64,000 nt of DNA from UBA7703 sp963667195 (GTDB lineage Bacteria > Bacillota > Clostridia > Christensenellales > CAG-138): NCBI GenBank assembly GCA_963667195.1, contig OY762962.1, positions 992,001 through 1,056,000 on the forward strand, read 5' to 3'. Shown in pieces: positions 50,821 to 59,263 of the stretch (within the stretch, counting starts at the first letter, position 1; each line of letters begins with the position of its first letter). The position numbers and the translations under genes were made by a program. The notes under the pieces were generated by a model. The model ran no database searches. It worked only from the letters and a program-made list of their open reading frames with translations, and had not been told where the DNA came from.

Positions 50821-51276
50821 ATGAAGCTAAAAAACCACCTTCAAAAGAACAAAGCCATCCTGATTTATTTCCTCTGTTCGGCAGGCGCCGCGCTGCTCGA
50901 AACAGGGCTTCTATATCTGTTTAAAAACACGATCCCGGCGCTGAAGAGCAACATCGTTCTGGCGAACACGATGGCGGTCATCATCAGCGGATGCGCGCAC
51001 TATGTGGTGACCTCCAAGTTTGTGTTTCAGGTGAAGATGAACCTTGCGAGCATGACCGCCTATCTGGTCACGTTTTTCATCGGTCTCGGCATCCAGAGCG
51101 CTGTGATCTGGGTTGCTTATGAAAAGCTCTTGCCTTCGCTGATTACGAACGATAACTTGCTGACCTTGTGCAGCAAGGGGCTTTCGCTCATCGCGTCGTT
51201 TTTCATCACGTATCTGCTGCGAAAATACATCAACGCACAGATCAACAAGCGGGAAATGGCACGTTCCCAATCGTGA
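50821..51276 (+). CDS. GtrA family membrane protein
   Basis: The 151-residue protein has four predicted helices in the GtrA pattern, with GAALLETGLLYLFKN, the SKFVFQ turn near residue 60 and a C-terminal LLRKYIN. GtrA proteins are thought to flip or assist polyprenyl-linked sugars in teichoic acid or O-antigen glucosylation. It is a single-gene unit with its own promoter and terminator. A broken GtrA relative lies at 57469-58026. Confidence 0.85.
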   Translation: MKLKNHLQKNKAILIYFLCSAGAALLETGLLYLFKNTIPALKSNIVLANTMAVIISGCAHYVVTSKFVFQVKMNLASMTAYLVTFFIGLGIQSAVIWVAYEKLLPSLITNDNLLTLCSKGLSLIASFFITYLLRKYINAQINKREMARSQS

Positions 51277-51379
51277 TCTTTTTCCGTCATCCTTCGCTAT
51301 CGCGAAGAAAAGCGAATCAACGATATCCCGCTAAAACGCAGTAATTGCTCTCGTATCGCGTAAATGAGTATCCGATCAG

Positions 51380-51412
51380 CAGATGCCGAAATTGTGAGGC
51401 ATCTGTTTTTTT
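51380..51412 (+). terminator. Terminator after the GtrA-family gene
   Basis: A perfect 8-bp stem (51380-51387 with 51398-51405), a 10-base loop and seven T. Confidence 0.88.
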
Positions 51413-51447
51413 GCGTATCGCTTTGTACCTTCGTCACCAAGCGACGC

Positions 51448-51475
51448 TTGTTTTTGTTGATCTGCGTGATATGAT
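51448..51475 (+). promoter_or_regulatory. Promoter of the methyltransferase gene
   Basis: TTGTTT (51448-51453), a 16-base spacer and TATGAT (51470-51475), with TGA just before the -10 as an extended element. Confidence 0.65.
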
Positions 51476-51523
51476 CGAACTAGATTTTATGAACCGCAAA
51501 TCGAGCAAAGAAGGTGCAAGCGC

Positions 51524-52144
51524 ATGGGCAAAGAGAGCCACAACACCCTGTTCAATCTCATCGCGCCGGTCTACGGCCTGTTCTTCACCAAACAGAAGAA
51601 CCGCTACCACGAGGTCGTCGGGCGTTTTGTGCCGGACTGGCAACAGGCGGGATACACGAGCATTCTCGACGTCGGCTGCGGCACGGGCGCGCTGTGCTCC
51701 GCGCTGGACGAAGCGGGCCTGACCGTGACCGGTATCGATCCCGCGCAAAATATGCTTTCGGTCGCCAGAAGGCAGACGCAGGAGCAGGACATTCGATTCC
51801 TTCAGGCGAACGCGCTGGAAGGGCTTCCGTTTGCGGACAAGTCGTTCGATCTTTCGATTGCATCCTATGTCGCCCACGGCTTGCAGAAAAGCGAGCGGAA
51901 GAAGCTCTATTCCGAAATGCGCAGGGTCACCAAAGGCAAGGTGATTTTCTACGACTACAATCAAACCCGCTCGCCTTTGACCTCGTTTGTCGAGTGGTTG
52001 GAGCACGGCGACTACTTCGGGTTCATCAAAAATCCCAAGGGTGAGATGGAGAGTTGCGTGAACGAGCTGGAGAAATGCTTCTCAGACGTGACCAATGTGG
52101 ACGTGGACAAGCGCGCGGCCTGGTATATCTGTACGCCGCGCTGA
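51524..52144 (+). CDS. Class I SAM-dependent methyltransferase
   Basis: The 206-residue protein has SAM motif I ILDVGCGTGAL at about 46-56, motif II GIDPAQNML, and the UbiE/BioC-like FLQANALEGLPFADKSFDLSIASYVAHGL. These match small-molecule or lipid methyltransferases rather than RNA enzymes. The substrate is not evident. It is monocistronic, with its own promoter and a terminator at 52198-52221. Confidence 0.82.
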   Translation: MGKESHNTLFNLIAPVYGLFFTKQKNRYHEVVGRFVPDWQQAGYTSILDVGCGTGALCSALDEAGLTVTGIDPAQNMLSVARRQTQEQDIRFLQANALEGLPFADKSFDLSIASYVAHGLQKSERKKLYSEMRRVTKGKVIFYDYNQTRSPLTSFVEWLEHGDYFGFIKNPKGEMESCVNELEKCFSDVTNVDVDKRAAWYICTPR

Positions 52145-52197
52145 AATGGCTTCTTGTATCCGTTTCCTGCATCCTGAAACGCAAACTGCAATCAAAC

Positions 52198-52221
52198 AAG
52201 ACCACCCTTTCGGGTGGTCTT
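52198..52221. terminator. Hairpin terminator between methyltransferase and Mg2+ ATPase genes
   Basis: A perfect 10-bp stem AAGACCACCC/GGGTGGTCTT with a TTTC loop separates the convergent genes. The T-run is weak on both strands. The same stem arms occur at 62071-62094. Confidence 0.65.
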
Positions 52222-52231
52222 CGTCTGTCTC

Positions 52232-54787
52232 TTATGTGCCAGCGGGCAGACTTTTTGCTTTTCTGGGTTTGAAGAAGAAATGCTTCGCAATCTCGGTTGT
52301 GATGATGTAGAGCACCGCAATGCCGATCATGGCAAGCAAAATCATCGGCGGAATCGGCGCAATGCTCAATATGTTCGCCACGCCGGGCAGATACGGCAGC
52401 AGTAGCGTGAGCGCGGCGACCCCGAGCGTCGAAAGCAGCAGCGCGGGCGCGGGCTTGCTCTTAAAGAACGGCTTTTGCGTGCGCATGACCAGCAGCAGCA
52501 TCAGTTCCGTCAAGATCGAGAGCACAAACCAGCCGCTGTGGAAGAGCACTTCGCCGGATTTGAGCCACAGCAGCAGCACCCCGAACGTGATATAGTCGAA
52601 CGCCGAGCTGATAAAGCCGAAGATCAGCATGAAATCCCGTAAGCGCTTGATGTCCCAGCGGCGCGGTTGGGCAGCGGCCTCCGGATCGACGGCGTCGCTC
52701 GCGATGGTCATCGCCGGAAAATCCGTCAGGAAGTTGATCAGCAGAATCTGCTTTGGCAGCAGCGGCAAAAACGGCATGAACAGCGATGCGCCGGCCATGC
52801 TGAACATATTGCCGAAGTTCGCGCTTGTCGTGATATAGATGTACTTGAGCGTGTTGGTGAACGCCGCGCGACCCAGCTCGATGCCGCGCTTGAGCACGCT
52901 GAGGCTCTTTTCCAGCAGCACGAAATCCGCGGCTTCCTTGGCGATATCCACCGCCGTATTGACGGAGATGCTCACGTCCGCGGCATGCAGCGCGGGCGCG
53001 TCGTTGATACCGTCGCCCATGTAGCCGACCACGTGCTGATTTTTCTTGAGCGCCAGAATGATGCGCTCCTTCTGGCTCGGGTCCATTTCGGCATAGAGCG
53101 TTGCGGCTTCAATCGCCTTTTGCGCGGTGGCTTCATCCATCGATTGTAACTCCGCACCGGTGAGGATGTCGTCCGTGCAGAGCCCGACCGCGCAGCCGGT
53201 ATGCTTGGCGACCAGCGCGTTGTCTCCGGTGATGATACGAAGCTGCACGCCCATGTTTTTCAAGTCCGCGATGGTCTGGGCGGCATCCGCCTTTGGCGGA
53301 TCGAAGAACAGCAGGAACCCCAGAAATGTCATTTCGCTTTCGTCCGAAACGGCATACGCCTTGGGGTCTTTGACGGCGACGGCCTTTTCCGCAACGCCGA
53401 GCACCCGGAACCCCTGCCCGCTCCAGTCGCTGAAGCGCTGCTGAATCTGCGCCAACGTAGCTTCATCCAGCGCATGATCGGCGTTGTCCAACCGCGCACT
53501 CGTGCAGACGGAGAGCACCTGCTTGAGCGCGCCCTTGGTGATCAGCCGCACGGCGCCGCTTTCCTCAACGACCACGCTCATGCGTTTGCGATAGAAGTCA
53601 TACGGGATTTCGCCGCGCTTGACGGCGCCTGTTGCGTCGATGGTCTTGAACGCGATGATCGCCTCGTCCAGCGAGTTGACAAGCCCCGTTTGCAAGCTGG
53701 AGTTGAGGTAGGCCGCGCGAAATACATCGTCCGAGTTTTCGCCGTTGAGGCCATTCGCGCTGTCGAGGTGGATCACGCCTTCGGTCAGCGTTCCGGTCTT
53801 GTCGGTGCAGAGCGTGTCCATGCTGCCGAAGTTTTCAATCGCGGTCAGCCTGCGCACGATAACCCCCGCCGCCGCCATGATGCGGGAACCGCGCGAGAGC
53901 GTGATGTTGATGATCGCGGGCAGCAGCTGCGGCGTGATGCCGACCGCAAGCGCCACGGAGAACAGCAGCGAATCGATGACGGGCTTGTGAAACAGCACGT
54001 TGATGATGAATACGAACACGGTCAGAATCAGCATCATGGCGGTGAGCAGGTACCCGAATCTGCGGATGCCGCGCTCAAACTCCGTCTCCGGCTGGCGGGC
54101 TGTGATCTGCTCCGAGATGCTGCCGAACTCCGTTCCCGCGCCGGTGAGCGTCAGCAGCACGGTTGCGCTGCCGCTCTGCACGGTGGTGCCCATGTAGACG
54201 CAGTTCTTGCGCTTTGCCAGCTCGGTATCGGCGGAAACCGCGCCCGACTGCTTTTCAATCGCCTGGGATTCGCCCGTGAGCGCGGATTGATTGACGAAAA
54301 AGTCCGCATAGTCCAGCACGATACCGTCCGCCGGGACAATGCTGCCCGCGGAGAGCTTCACAACATCTCCGGGTACGAGCTGGGTGGAAGGAACCTGCGT
54401 AAGCGTTCCATCCCGCAGCACGCTGCACTGCATCTGAATATGCGAGCGCAGCATGGCGACGGCGTTGCCCGCGCTGTACTCCTGCAAAAAGCTCAAGACC
54501 GCGCTGCCGAGCACGATTGCGAAGATAATCAGCGAATCCAGCCAGTCCCCCGTCGCGGCGGAGATGCCGGTTGCAACCAGCATAATCAGGATGATCGGGC
54601 TCTTAAACTGGCCGAGAAACAATAATAGCGGCGAGGAGCTTTTGCTCGCGTGGATGGTGTTTTCGCCGTAGGTGGAGAGCCTGGAAGCTGCCTCCGCGCC
54701 TGTTAAGCCGGCGGAAGTTGACCGGTATTGCGTGAGCGCCTCTTCCGGCGATAAACTCCAATATTTCGTTTCATCGGTTTTCTTCAT
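52232..54787 (-). CDS. mgtA: Mg2+-translocating P-type ATPase (MgtA type)
   Basis: The 851-residue P3B-type ATPase imports magnesium. Features in order: an N-terminal cation ATPase domain, TGES at 171-174 (dephosphorylation), AVGITPQLLP at 281-290 in the transport path, phosphorylated D329 in DKTGTLT, KGA near 418 (ATP site), GDGINDAP at 591-598, and six C-terminal helices from about 645. LPAI and TPQLLP distinguish MgtA-type pumps from calcium pumps. A promoter lies 80 bases upstream. No M-box riboswitch was recognised in the leader. Confidence 0.92.
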   Translation of the reverse strand: MKKTDETKYWSLSPEEALTQYRSTSAGLTGAEAASRLSTYGENTIHASKSSSPLLLFLGQFKSPIILIMLVATGISAATGDWLDSLIIFAIVLGSAVLSFLQEYSAGNAVAMLRSHIQMQCSVLRDGTLTQVPSTQLVPGDVVKLSAGSIVPADGIVLDYADFFVNQSALTGESQAIEKQSGAVSADTELAKRKNCVYMGTTVQSGSATVLLTLTGAGTEFGSISEQITARQPETEFERGIRRFGYLLTAMMLILTVFVFIINVLFHKPVIDSLLFSVALAVGITPQLLPAIINITLSRGSRIMAAAGVIVRRLTAIENFGSMDTLCTDKTGTLTEGVIHLDSANGLNGENSDDVFRAAYLNSSLQTGLVNSLDEAIIAFKTIDATGAVKRGEIPYDFYRKRMSVVVEESGAVRLITKGALKQVLSVCTSARLDNADHALDEATLAQIQQRFSDWSGQGFRVLGVAEKAVAVKDPKAYAVSDESEMTFLGFLLFFDPPKADAAQTIADLKNMGVQLRIITGDNALVAKHTGCAVGLCTDDILTGAELQSMDEATAQKAIEAATLYAEMDPSQKERIILALKKNQHVVGYMGDGINDAPALHAADVSISVNTAVDIAKEAADFVLLEKSLSVLKRGIELGRAAFTNTLKYIYITTSANFGNMFSMAGASLFMPFLPLLPKQILLINFLTDFPAMTIASDAVDPEAAAQPRRWDIKRLRDFMLIFGFISSAFDYITFGVLLLWLKSGEVLFHSGWFVLSILTELMLLLVMRTQKPFFKSKPAPALLLSTLGVAALTLLLPYLPGVANILSIAPIPPMILLAMIGIAVLYIITTEIAKHFFFKPRKAKSLPAGT

Positions 54788-55183
54788 ACTCTGCCTGATC
54801 TTTCTTATTTCATTTTAAGCAGGAAGCCGAGCAGTCTATTTTGGAGGTTGACTTTGATATGGCTTGATTGTAGTCTTACCTTTTCATCCCGTCAATACAC
54901 GGCTTGGTTGGCTGGTTCATGCATCAGATTCAAAGTGTAGAACTGGTCGATTTAAGCCAAAAAGGAGTTGATTAAATAAAGAAGAGTCTTGACTCAAAGA
55001 AGCAGACTTTCTCCCGCTAGAAGAGGAAGCACAGCGGATTGCTGTGCGGTATCTATGGTGAATGGCTGCCGGTGTATGGACTTCGAATCCAATCAACGAT
55101 ACAATTGAAAGTGATTCAAGGTTTCTAACGATCGAATCCACATATTTGTGAAAAACATCCATCATTTAGAGAGGGGTGCGCAC
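54788..55183. other. Intergenic region between mgtA and the heparinase-like gene
   Basis: This 396-base stretch holds the mgtA promoter and a 7-bp hairpin GCACAGC/GCTGTGC near 55029. An 82-codon minus-strand open frame at 54917-55165 has no recognisable domain and no good ribosome site, and is not called. Confidence 0.6.
54867..54895 (-). promoter_or_regulatory. mgtA: mgtA promoter
   Basis: On the minus strand TTGACG (54895-54890), a 17-base spacer and TACAAT (54872-54867). The leader of about 75 bases has no clear riboswitch. Confidence 0.7.
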
Positions 55184-56794
55184 ATGTATAAAGATTTTAT
55201 TCTGGCAAACACGCCGCGCATTTTGACACAGGTAGACCGTGATCCGGATTCCGTGACGTATGGATGCTGTGACCGTAATTATTGGCATCTGAAGATCAGG
55301 GATTTTTCATCTGCAATCCTTCAGCAGACATCCCTCACTCTTGCGCTTCTCTATACCACTGAATTTGACGGGAACATATTCTATAAGAACAGTCAAGTCC
55401 GCGAGTGGTCGCTAGCCGCTCTTCGATACATGGTAAAGATACAGTTGAACGATGGCAGCTTTAATGAGTATTACCCGAATGAGCACGGATTCCCGCCGAC
55501 CGCATTTAACCTCTACGCCGGATGCAGGACATATCTTGAGTTGGAGCTTGAAGATAGTCAGATCAAGAAGATGCTCGGAAAATCAGCTATCTGGTTAAGT
55601 AATCATTCTGAAAACAAGGCATATAACCAGGAATGGGCAGCAATTGCCGGCCTGTATCTTTATTATAGAATATCCGGTGAGGAACGTTTCCGTGCCGCTG
55701 TTGAGGATAAGGTTTCGCATATCCTCACCGTACAGTCTGAGGATGGATGGTTTCCTGAGCAGGGCGGAGCGGACATCGGCTACTCGAGCGTGGCTCTAGA
55801 CATGATGGCTGAGTATTACTGGTTCAGCAAGGATGAGAAAGTGCTTGAACCTATGCTAAAGCTTACCTCCTTTCTCAGCTATTTTGTTCATCCCGATGGA
55901 ACGGTCGGAGGAGAATACGGCTCCAGGAACACGATATACTTCGTGCCCAACGGTTTGGAGACCGTTCTGGCATCCAACGCTGACATGGGAAGCATTGCAG
56001 AAGCAATGCTGGATCAGATATATGGGCATGACACCCGCACGGATTTTATGAATGCTATCGACGAAAGGTATCTTTCGCACTATGTGATGCATTCATTCCT
56101 CAGGGCAAGGCAGAAATATAACTCCCGGAATCCCCTCCATGCACATCCCGCAGCACTTCCAAATGAGCAAAGTGATGTAAGGGTGTTTGCTGACTCCGGG
56201 CTGATAACAGCTTCGGATAGCGAAGTGTATACTGTAATGGGTCTTAGAAAAGGAGGCCTTCTGAAGGTATATAGAGGAACAGAAGAGATTTACTGGGATT
56301 GCGGTTATCGGATCCCCATCGCGCCCGGAATCACCGCAGCCACGAACTGGCTCGACGCCGACTATCAAATCTCTTATGATGTTGATAAGAAAGTCTATTC
56401 TGTCTCCGGGAAATTCAACAAGGTGAAGCAAAATGTTCAAACGCCAGTCTATCATCTCTGCTTAAGAGTGTCTGCTGCCCTCTTGGGGTCTAAAGTCAAT
56501 AAAATAGTGAAGAAGCTGACGATATTTCAGGAAAACCATGTCAACGCAGCGTTTGTCCGAACGATACGTTTTTCAGATCACAAGATTATGATTGAGGATG
56601 TAATCAATAATCCAAATCGGATGAATATAGTCGAAGCGCCTAACGTTTCATTAAAGTTGGTGGCATCTGGAAAATTCTTCAGCAGGTCCGATCTGCTGGC
56701 GCATCCGCTTACGGATTATGGCAATGCAACTCGCATGAAGATCAGGAAGGTAATCGATCTAAAGACTGGCGCAGTTGCTGTCACGGAGGATTGA
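55184..56794 (+). CDS. Heparinase II/III-like or alpha-toroid protein of a glycan island
   Basis: The 536-residue protein has an N-terminal half rich in helices with repeating aromatic motifs (LALLYTTEF, YMVKIQLNDGSFNEYYP, AAIAGLYLYYRISGEERF, YSSVALDMMAEYYW), as in alpha/alpha-toroid enzymes. The C-terminal half is beta-rich, as in heparinase II/III-type lyases and related glycan-binding proteins. There is no signal peptide or membrane segment. No catalytic residues can be assigned with confidence. The start at 55184 follows GAGAGGGG. The next gene, a nitroreductase, begins two bases after its stop, so the pair is co-translated. Confidence 0.55.
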   Translation: MYKDFILANTPRILTQVDRDPDSVTYGCCDRNYWHLKIRDFSSAILQQTSLTLALLYTTEFDGNIFYKNSQVREWSLAALRYMVKIQLNDGSFNEYYPNEHGFPPTAFNLYAGCRTYLELELEDSQIKKMLGKSAIWLSNHSENKAYNQEWAAIAGLYLYYRISGEERFRAAVEDKVSHILTVQSEDGWFPEQGGADIGYSSVALDMMAEYYWFSKDEKVLEPMLKLTSFLSYFVHPDGTVGGEYGSRNTIYFVPNGLETVLASNADMGSIAEAMLDQIYGHDTRTDFMNAIDERYLSHYVMHSFLRARQKYNSRNPLHAHPAALPNEQSDVRVFADSGLITASDSEVYTVMGLRKGGLLKVYRGTEEIYWDCGYRIPIAPGITAATNWLDADYQISYDVDKKVYSVSGKFNKVKQNVQTPVYHLCLRVSAALLGSKVNKIVKKLTIFQENHVNAAFVRTIRFSDHKIMIEDVINNPNRMNIVEAPNVSLKLVASGKFFSRSDLLAHPLTDYGNATRMKIRKVIDLKTGAVAVTED

Positions 56795-56796
56795 AA

Positions 56797-57441
56797 ATGG
56801 AACTACAGGAAGCAATCCGGGGGCGGAGATCGATCAGAGCCTATCATGATAAACCCGTAGATGACGAAACGGTCAGGAAGATCATAGAAGCAGGAACCTG
56901 GGCACCAAGCGCCTGCAACAATCAGGCGTGGCGATTCATCGTAATCAATGATCGTAGCATTCTTCAGAAACTCTATAAACTTGGCTCAGCCACGTTTGTT
57001 AAGGACGCGCATCAGGCGATACTTGTTGTTTATAACAATCAGTCGGACAACCTTGAGTACAGAGATTTCATCCAAAGTGGCGCGGCCACTATTCAGAACA
57101 TGTGCCTCATGGCATACAGTCTTGGAGTCGCTACATGCTGGGTAAACAATCTTCCTAACAAAGGTGTGTTAAGACGGGAGTTTGGTATCCCCCGTAATTA
57201 TGATCCGATCGCAATGCTGACGCTTGGGTATCCGCTTAGAGATGTGATTGACAGGCCAAGAAAGAATCCGTTGGATGATCTGATCTCTTATAACAGGTAT
57301 GAAACCCATGGACAGGAAGAATATAAGCCTGTTGTTTCGGCATGGGTCAAGAGGATTACGCGAAAGCTCTATAAAGCAGTACCGTGTAAACCGATCTTCA
57401 GAAAAATTGCGGACAAGTTTGAAAAGAAGTTCGATAACTAA
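56797..57441 (+). CDS. Nitroreductase-family flavoprotein
   Basis: The 214-residue protein begins with an FMN-binding RGRRSIRAYHDKPVDDETVRKIIEAGTWAPSACNNQAWRF, typical of the nitroreductase family, and continues with GAATIQNMCLMAYSLGVATCWVNN. FMN is the expected cofactor. Partner context is a glycan-like island, so its role may be in sugar or lipid modification rather than nitroaromatic reduction. The start at 56797 lies six bases after CGGAGGA; a TTG six bases earlier would leave no spacer. Confidence 0.85.
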   Translation: MELQEAIRGRRSIRAYHDKPVDDETVRKIIEAGTWAPSACNNQAWRFIVINDRSILQKLYKLGSATFVKDAHQAILVVYNNQSDNLEYRDFIQSGAATIQNMCLMAYSLGVATCWVNNLPNKGVLRREFGIPRNYDPIAMLTLGYPLRDVIDRPRKNPLDDLISYNRYETHGQEEYKPVVSAWVKRITRKLYKAVPCKPIFRKIADKFEKKFDN

Positions 57442-57468
57442 CCGGATAGAGAGCAGTATTGGTGCGAT

Positions 57469-58026
57469 ATGTAAAACAAGAAAAAACGTAGGAAGACGCT
57501 CAAGAAAGTGCTGAGCCCCGAGATGATATGCTATGCGGTCTTTGGCGTACTTACGACGATTCTGGGCGTTGCTGAGTATCAGATACTGCTGTATGCGGGT
57601 ATGGACTACCAATACGCAAATCTGATTTCCCCGATCGTCGAAAAGCTGGCGGCATTTATCAGCAACAAACTACTCGTCTTTAAGGTTCATCCGAATTCTT
57701 TTGTCGAATTACAGAAAGAATTCGGACGGTCTGTCGTTGCCTGAGGGGCAACCTTCTTTATTGATTATTTTGGAGTTAATTTTGCGGTCGAAGTGTTGCA
57801 CGGGGATAAAGTCATCAGTACGTATTTCTTTGCAGCGTTGGTTTTGATACTGTATTACATATTTGGAGAGCCTGTGTTTTCAAGAAGTAGGATATGGATG
57901 CGGGCTCTGACCAAGAAGAAGAACCGTTGGATCAGAAAAAGGCAGAAAACTAATACACATAGCAGGAAACCGTGTCTTCATTCATACTATGGAACCATTG
58001 TTCAAAAGCCTATCCGTACATCCTAG
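57469..58026 (+). pseudogene. Broken GtrA family gene
   Basis: One reading frame encodes a GtrA-like protein (YAVFGVLTTILGVAEYQIL, ISNKLLVFK, then after a stop GATFFIDYFGV and LYYIFGEPVFS) but is interrupted by an in-frame TGA at 57742-57744, where the family usually has Arg (CGA to TGA fits). A second nonsense codon, TAA at 57472, follows directly on the likely original ATG at 57469; translation from GTG at 57508 would avoid only the first. Frame is otherwise kept to 58026. Two nonsense changes argue for decay. Standard TGA stops elsewhere in the window argue against recoding. Confidence 0.75.
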
Positions 58027-58035
58027 CAAAAGCAA

Positions 58036-59247
58036 TCATTCTTGTTTTTCGAAAAAATTATCTTTCGCAAATTGTCCTTGCTTATGTTCCGCAATCGCTC
58101 TTTTGAACGTCATCATCAGAACTGCTATTAAAATCAAAGGGCAAGTCTGAATCCCAATCGTGCGGACAAGGCTCATATTAAACAGCGGCATGAGGAACAA
58201 TATTTCCAATATGATTAACTCGCTGAGACGAAAGCCGTTACGAGCAAAATCATAGGCAAGCAATACGAGTGGTATCACCAAAATGGAAAGATCGTATTGG
58301 AGAAAATAGGAAGTTGTTAGCGGTATCCCGATGACGAGCGCGGCACCCTTCAGTGCGAGATTATCGGACTTGCGCCAAATCCAACATGCCGCAAATAGTA
58401 CTGCTATCCCGCACACGGCAAGGGCAGCATAGCTGAACAAATCACTCTGGATTAGAATTCTGAAAAATGAGAACAGCGATGGATTGATCATTGAGTAGTT
58501 GGACCAATTCAGATATCTGTCGGAAGACGTGCTGAAAAAGGAGCTGAAAAAGTTTACCCATGGTCCAATGCCAAATACCAAAGCCGAGATCGCTGCAAGC
58601 ACGGTTGCCGAAATAGCCGACCACAGCAGTACTCTCCATTTTTTTGAAAGCAGGAGTAACAAAAACGGGAATATGGCTATCTGCGGTTTATAGGACAATA
58701 GACCGAATATAATTCCAGAAAGTACGGGATTGCTTTCCAGAAAATATAGCCCGAAGCCAATCAACCCTGCACTCAGAAACCCGTTTTGACCCCATCGAAA
58801 CGTCCAGTACATACCCGGAAAGCCAAATGCCAATAATGTGAGTTTAGGATATTTCGGAACCAATTTGTAGACCGAAAAAAACACAAATGCAAGCGTAAGT
58901 ACCAGCCAAGTAATCAACGAAGCATAATACGGTAAATAGGCTAGCGGCACAATTGCCAGTAAAAAAGTAGGCGGATAGGGCCACGCCAACGTAAAAGACA
59001 ACTCGCGCCCAAGAATCTCTTCCAGCCGCTGCTGATGAATCGGATCATGATAGATATTTGCTGTGTCGCCTTCTATGACCATTCGGCCGGCCGCATAATA
59101 GTCAGCATAGTCAACACCGGTAATATCGTGCTCCTCAACCTTTTTGTCAGCCGTAAGCGACAGATTCCAAACGAACATGCCGACAGACAAAAGAAAGAAG
59201 AAAACAAGAACAAGCGAAAAGATTTTTATAATTCGTTCCTTATTCAA
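58036..59247 (-). CDS. GT87/DUF2029-type membrane mannosyltransferase-like protein
   Basis: The 403-residue polytopic protein has about ten helices. The first external loop carries DYADYYAAGRMVIEGDTANIYHD, the acidic signature of the GT87 group (PimE/polyprenyl-phosphate mannose-dependent enzymes). SYKPQIAIFPFLLLL is another family feature. Such enzymes add mannose or arabinose from a lipid carrier outside the membrane. TTG at 59247 is the start, with AGGTG seven bases upstream. It is the third gene of a leftward operon starting at 61779. Confidence 0.75.
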   Translation of the reverse strand: MNKERIIKIFSLVLVFFFLLSVGMFVWNLSLTADKKVEEHDITGVDYADYYAAGRMVIEGDTANIYHDPIHQQRLEEILGRELSFTLAWPYPPTFLLAIVPLAYLPYYASLITWLVLTLAFVFFSVYKLVPKYPKLTLLAFGFPGMYWTFRWGQNGFLSAGLIGFGLYFLESNPVLSGIIFGLLSYKPQIAIFPFLLLLLSKKWRVLLWSAISATVLAAISALVFGIGPWVNFFSSFFSTSSDRYLNWSNYSMINPSLFSFFRILIQSDLFSYAALAVCGIAVLFAACWIWRKSDNLALKGAALVIGIPLTTSYFLQYDLSILVIPLVLLAYDFARNGFRLSELIILEILFLMPLFNMSLVRTIGIQTCPLILIAVLMMTFKRAIAEHKQGQFAKDNFFEKQE

Positions 59248-59263
59248 CGACTTACACCTAACT

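Noticed and set aside
54788..54866. M-box magnesium riboswitch in the mgtA leader
   Set aside because: The leader is about 75 bases and lacks the conserved M-box segments.
54917..55165. 82-codon minus-strand frame upstream of the heparinase-like gene
   Set aside because: No domain, no good ribosome site, and it overlaps an intergenic region with promoter signals. A decayed transposase was considered, but no motif supports it.
57742..57744. TGA recoding (selenocysteine or altered code) in the GtrA-like frame
   Set aside because: TGA is an ordinary stop in many genes of the window, no SECIS-like hairpin is evident, and a second nonsense codon (TAA) lies in the same frame. A pseudogene is simpler.
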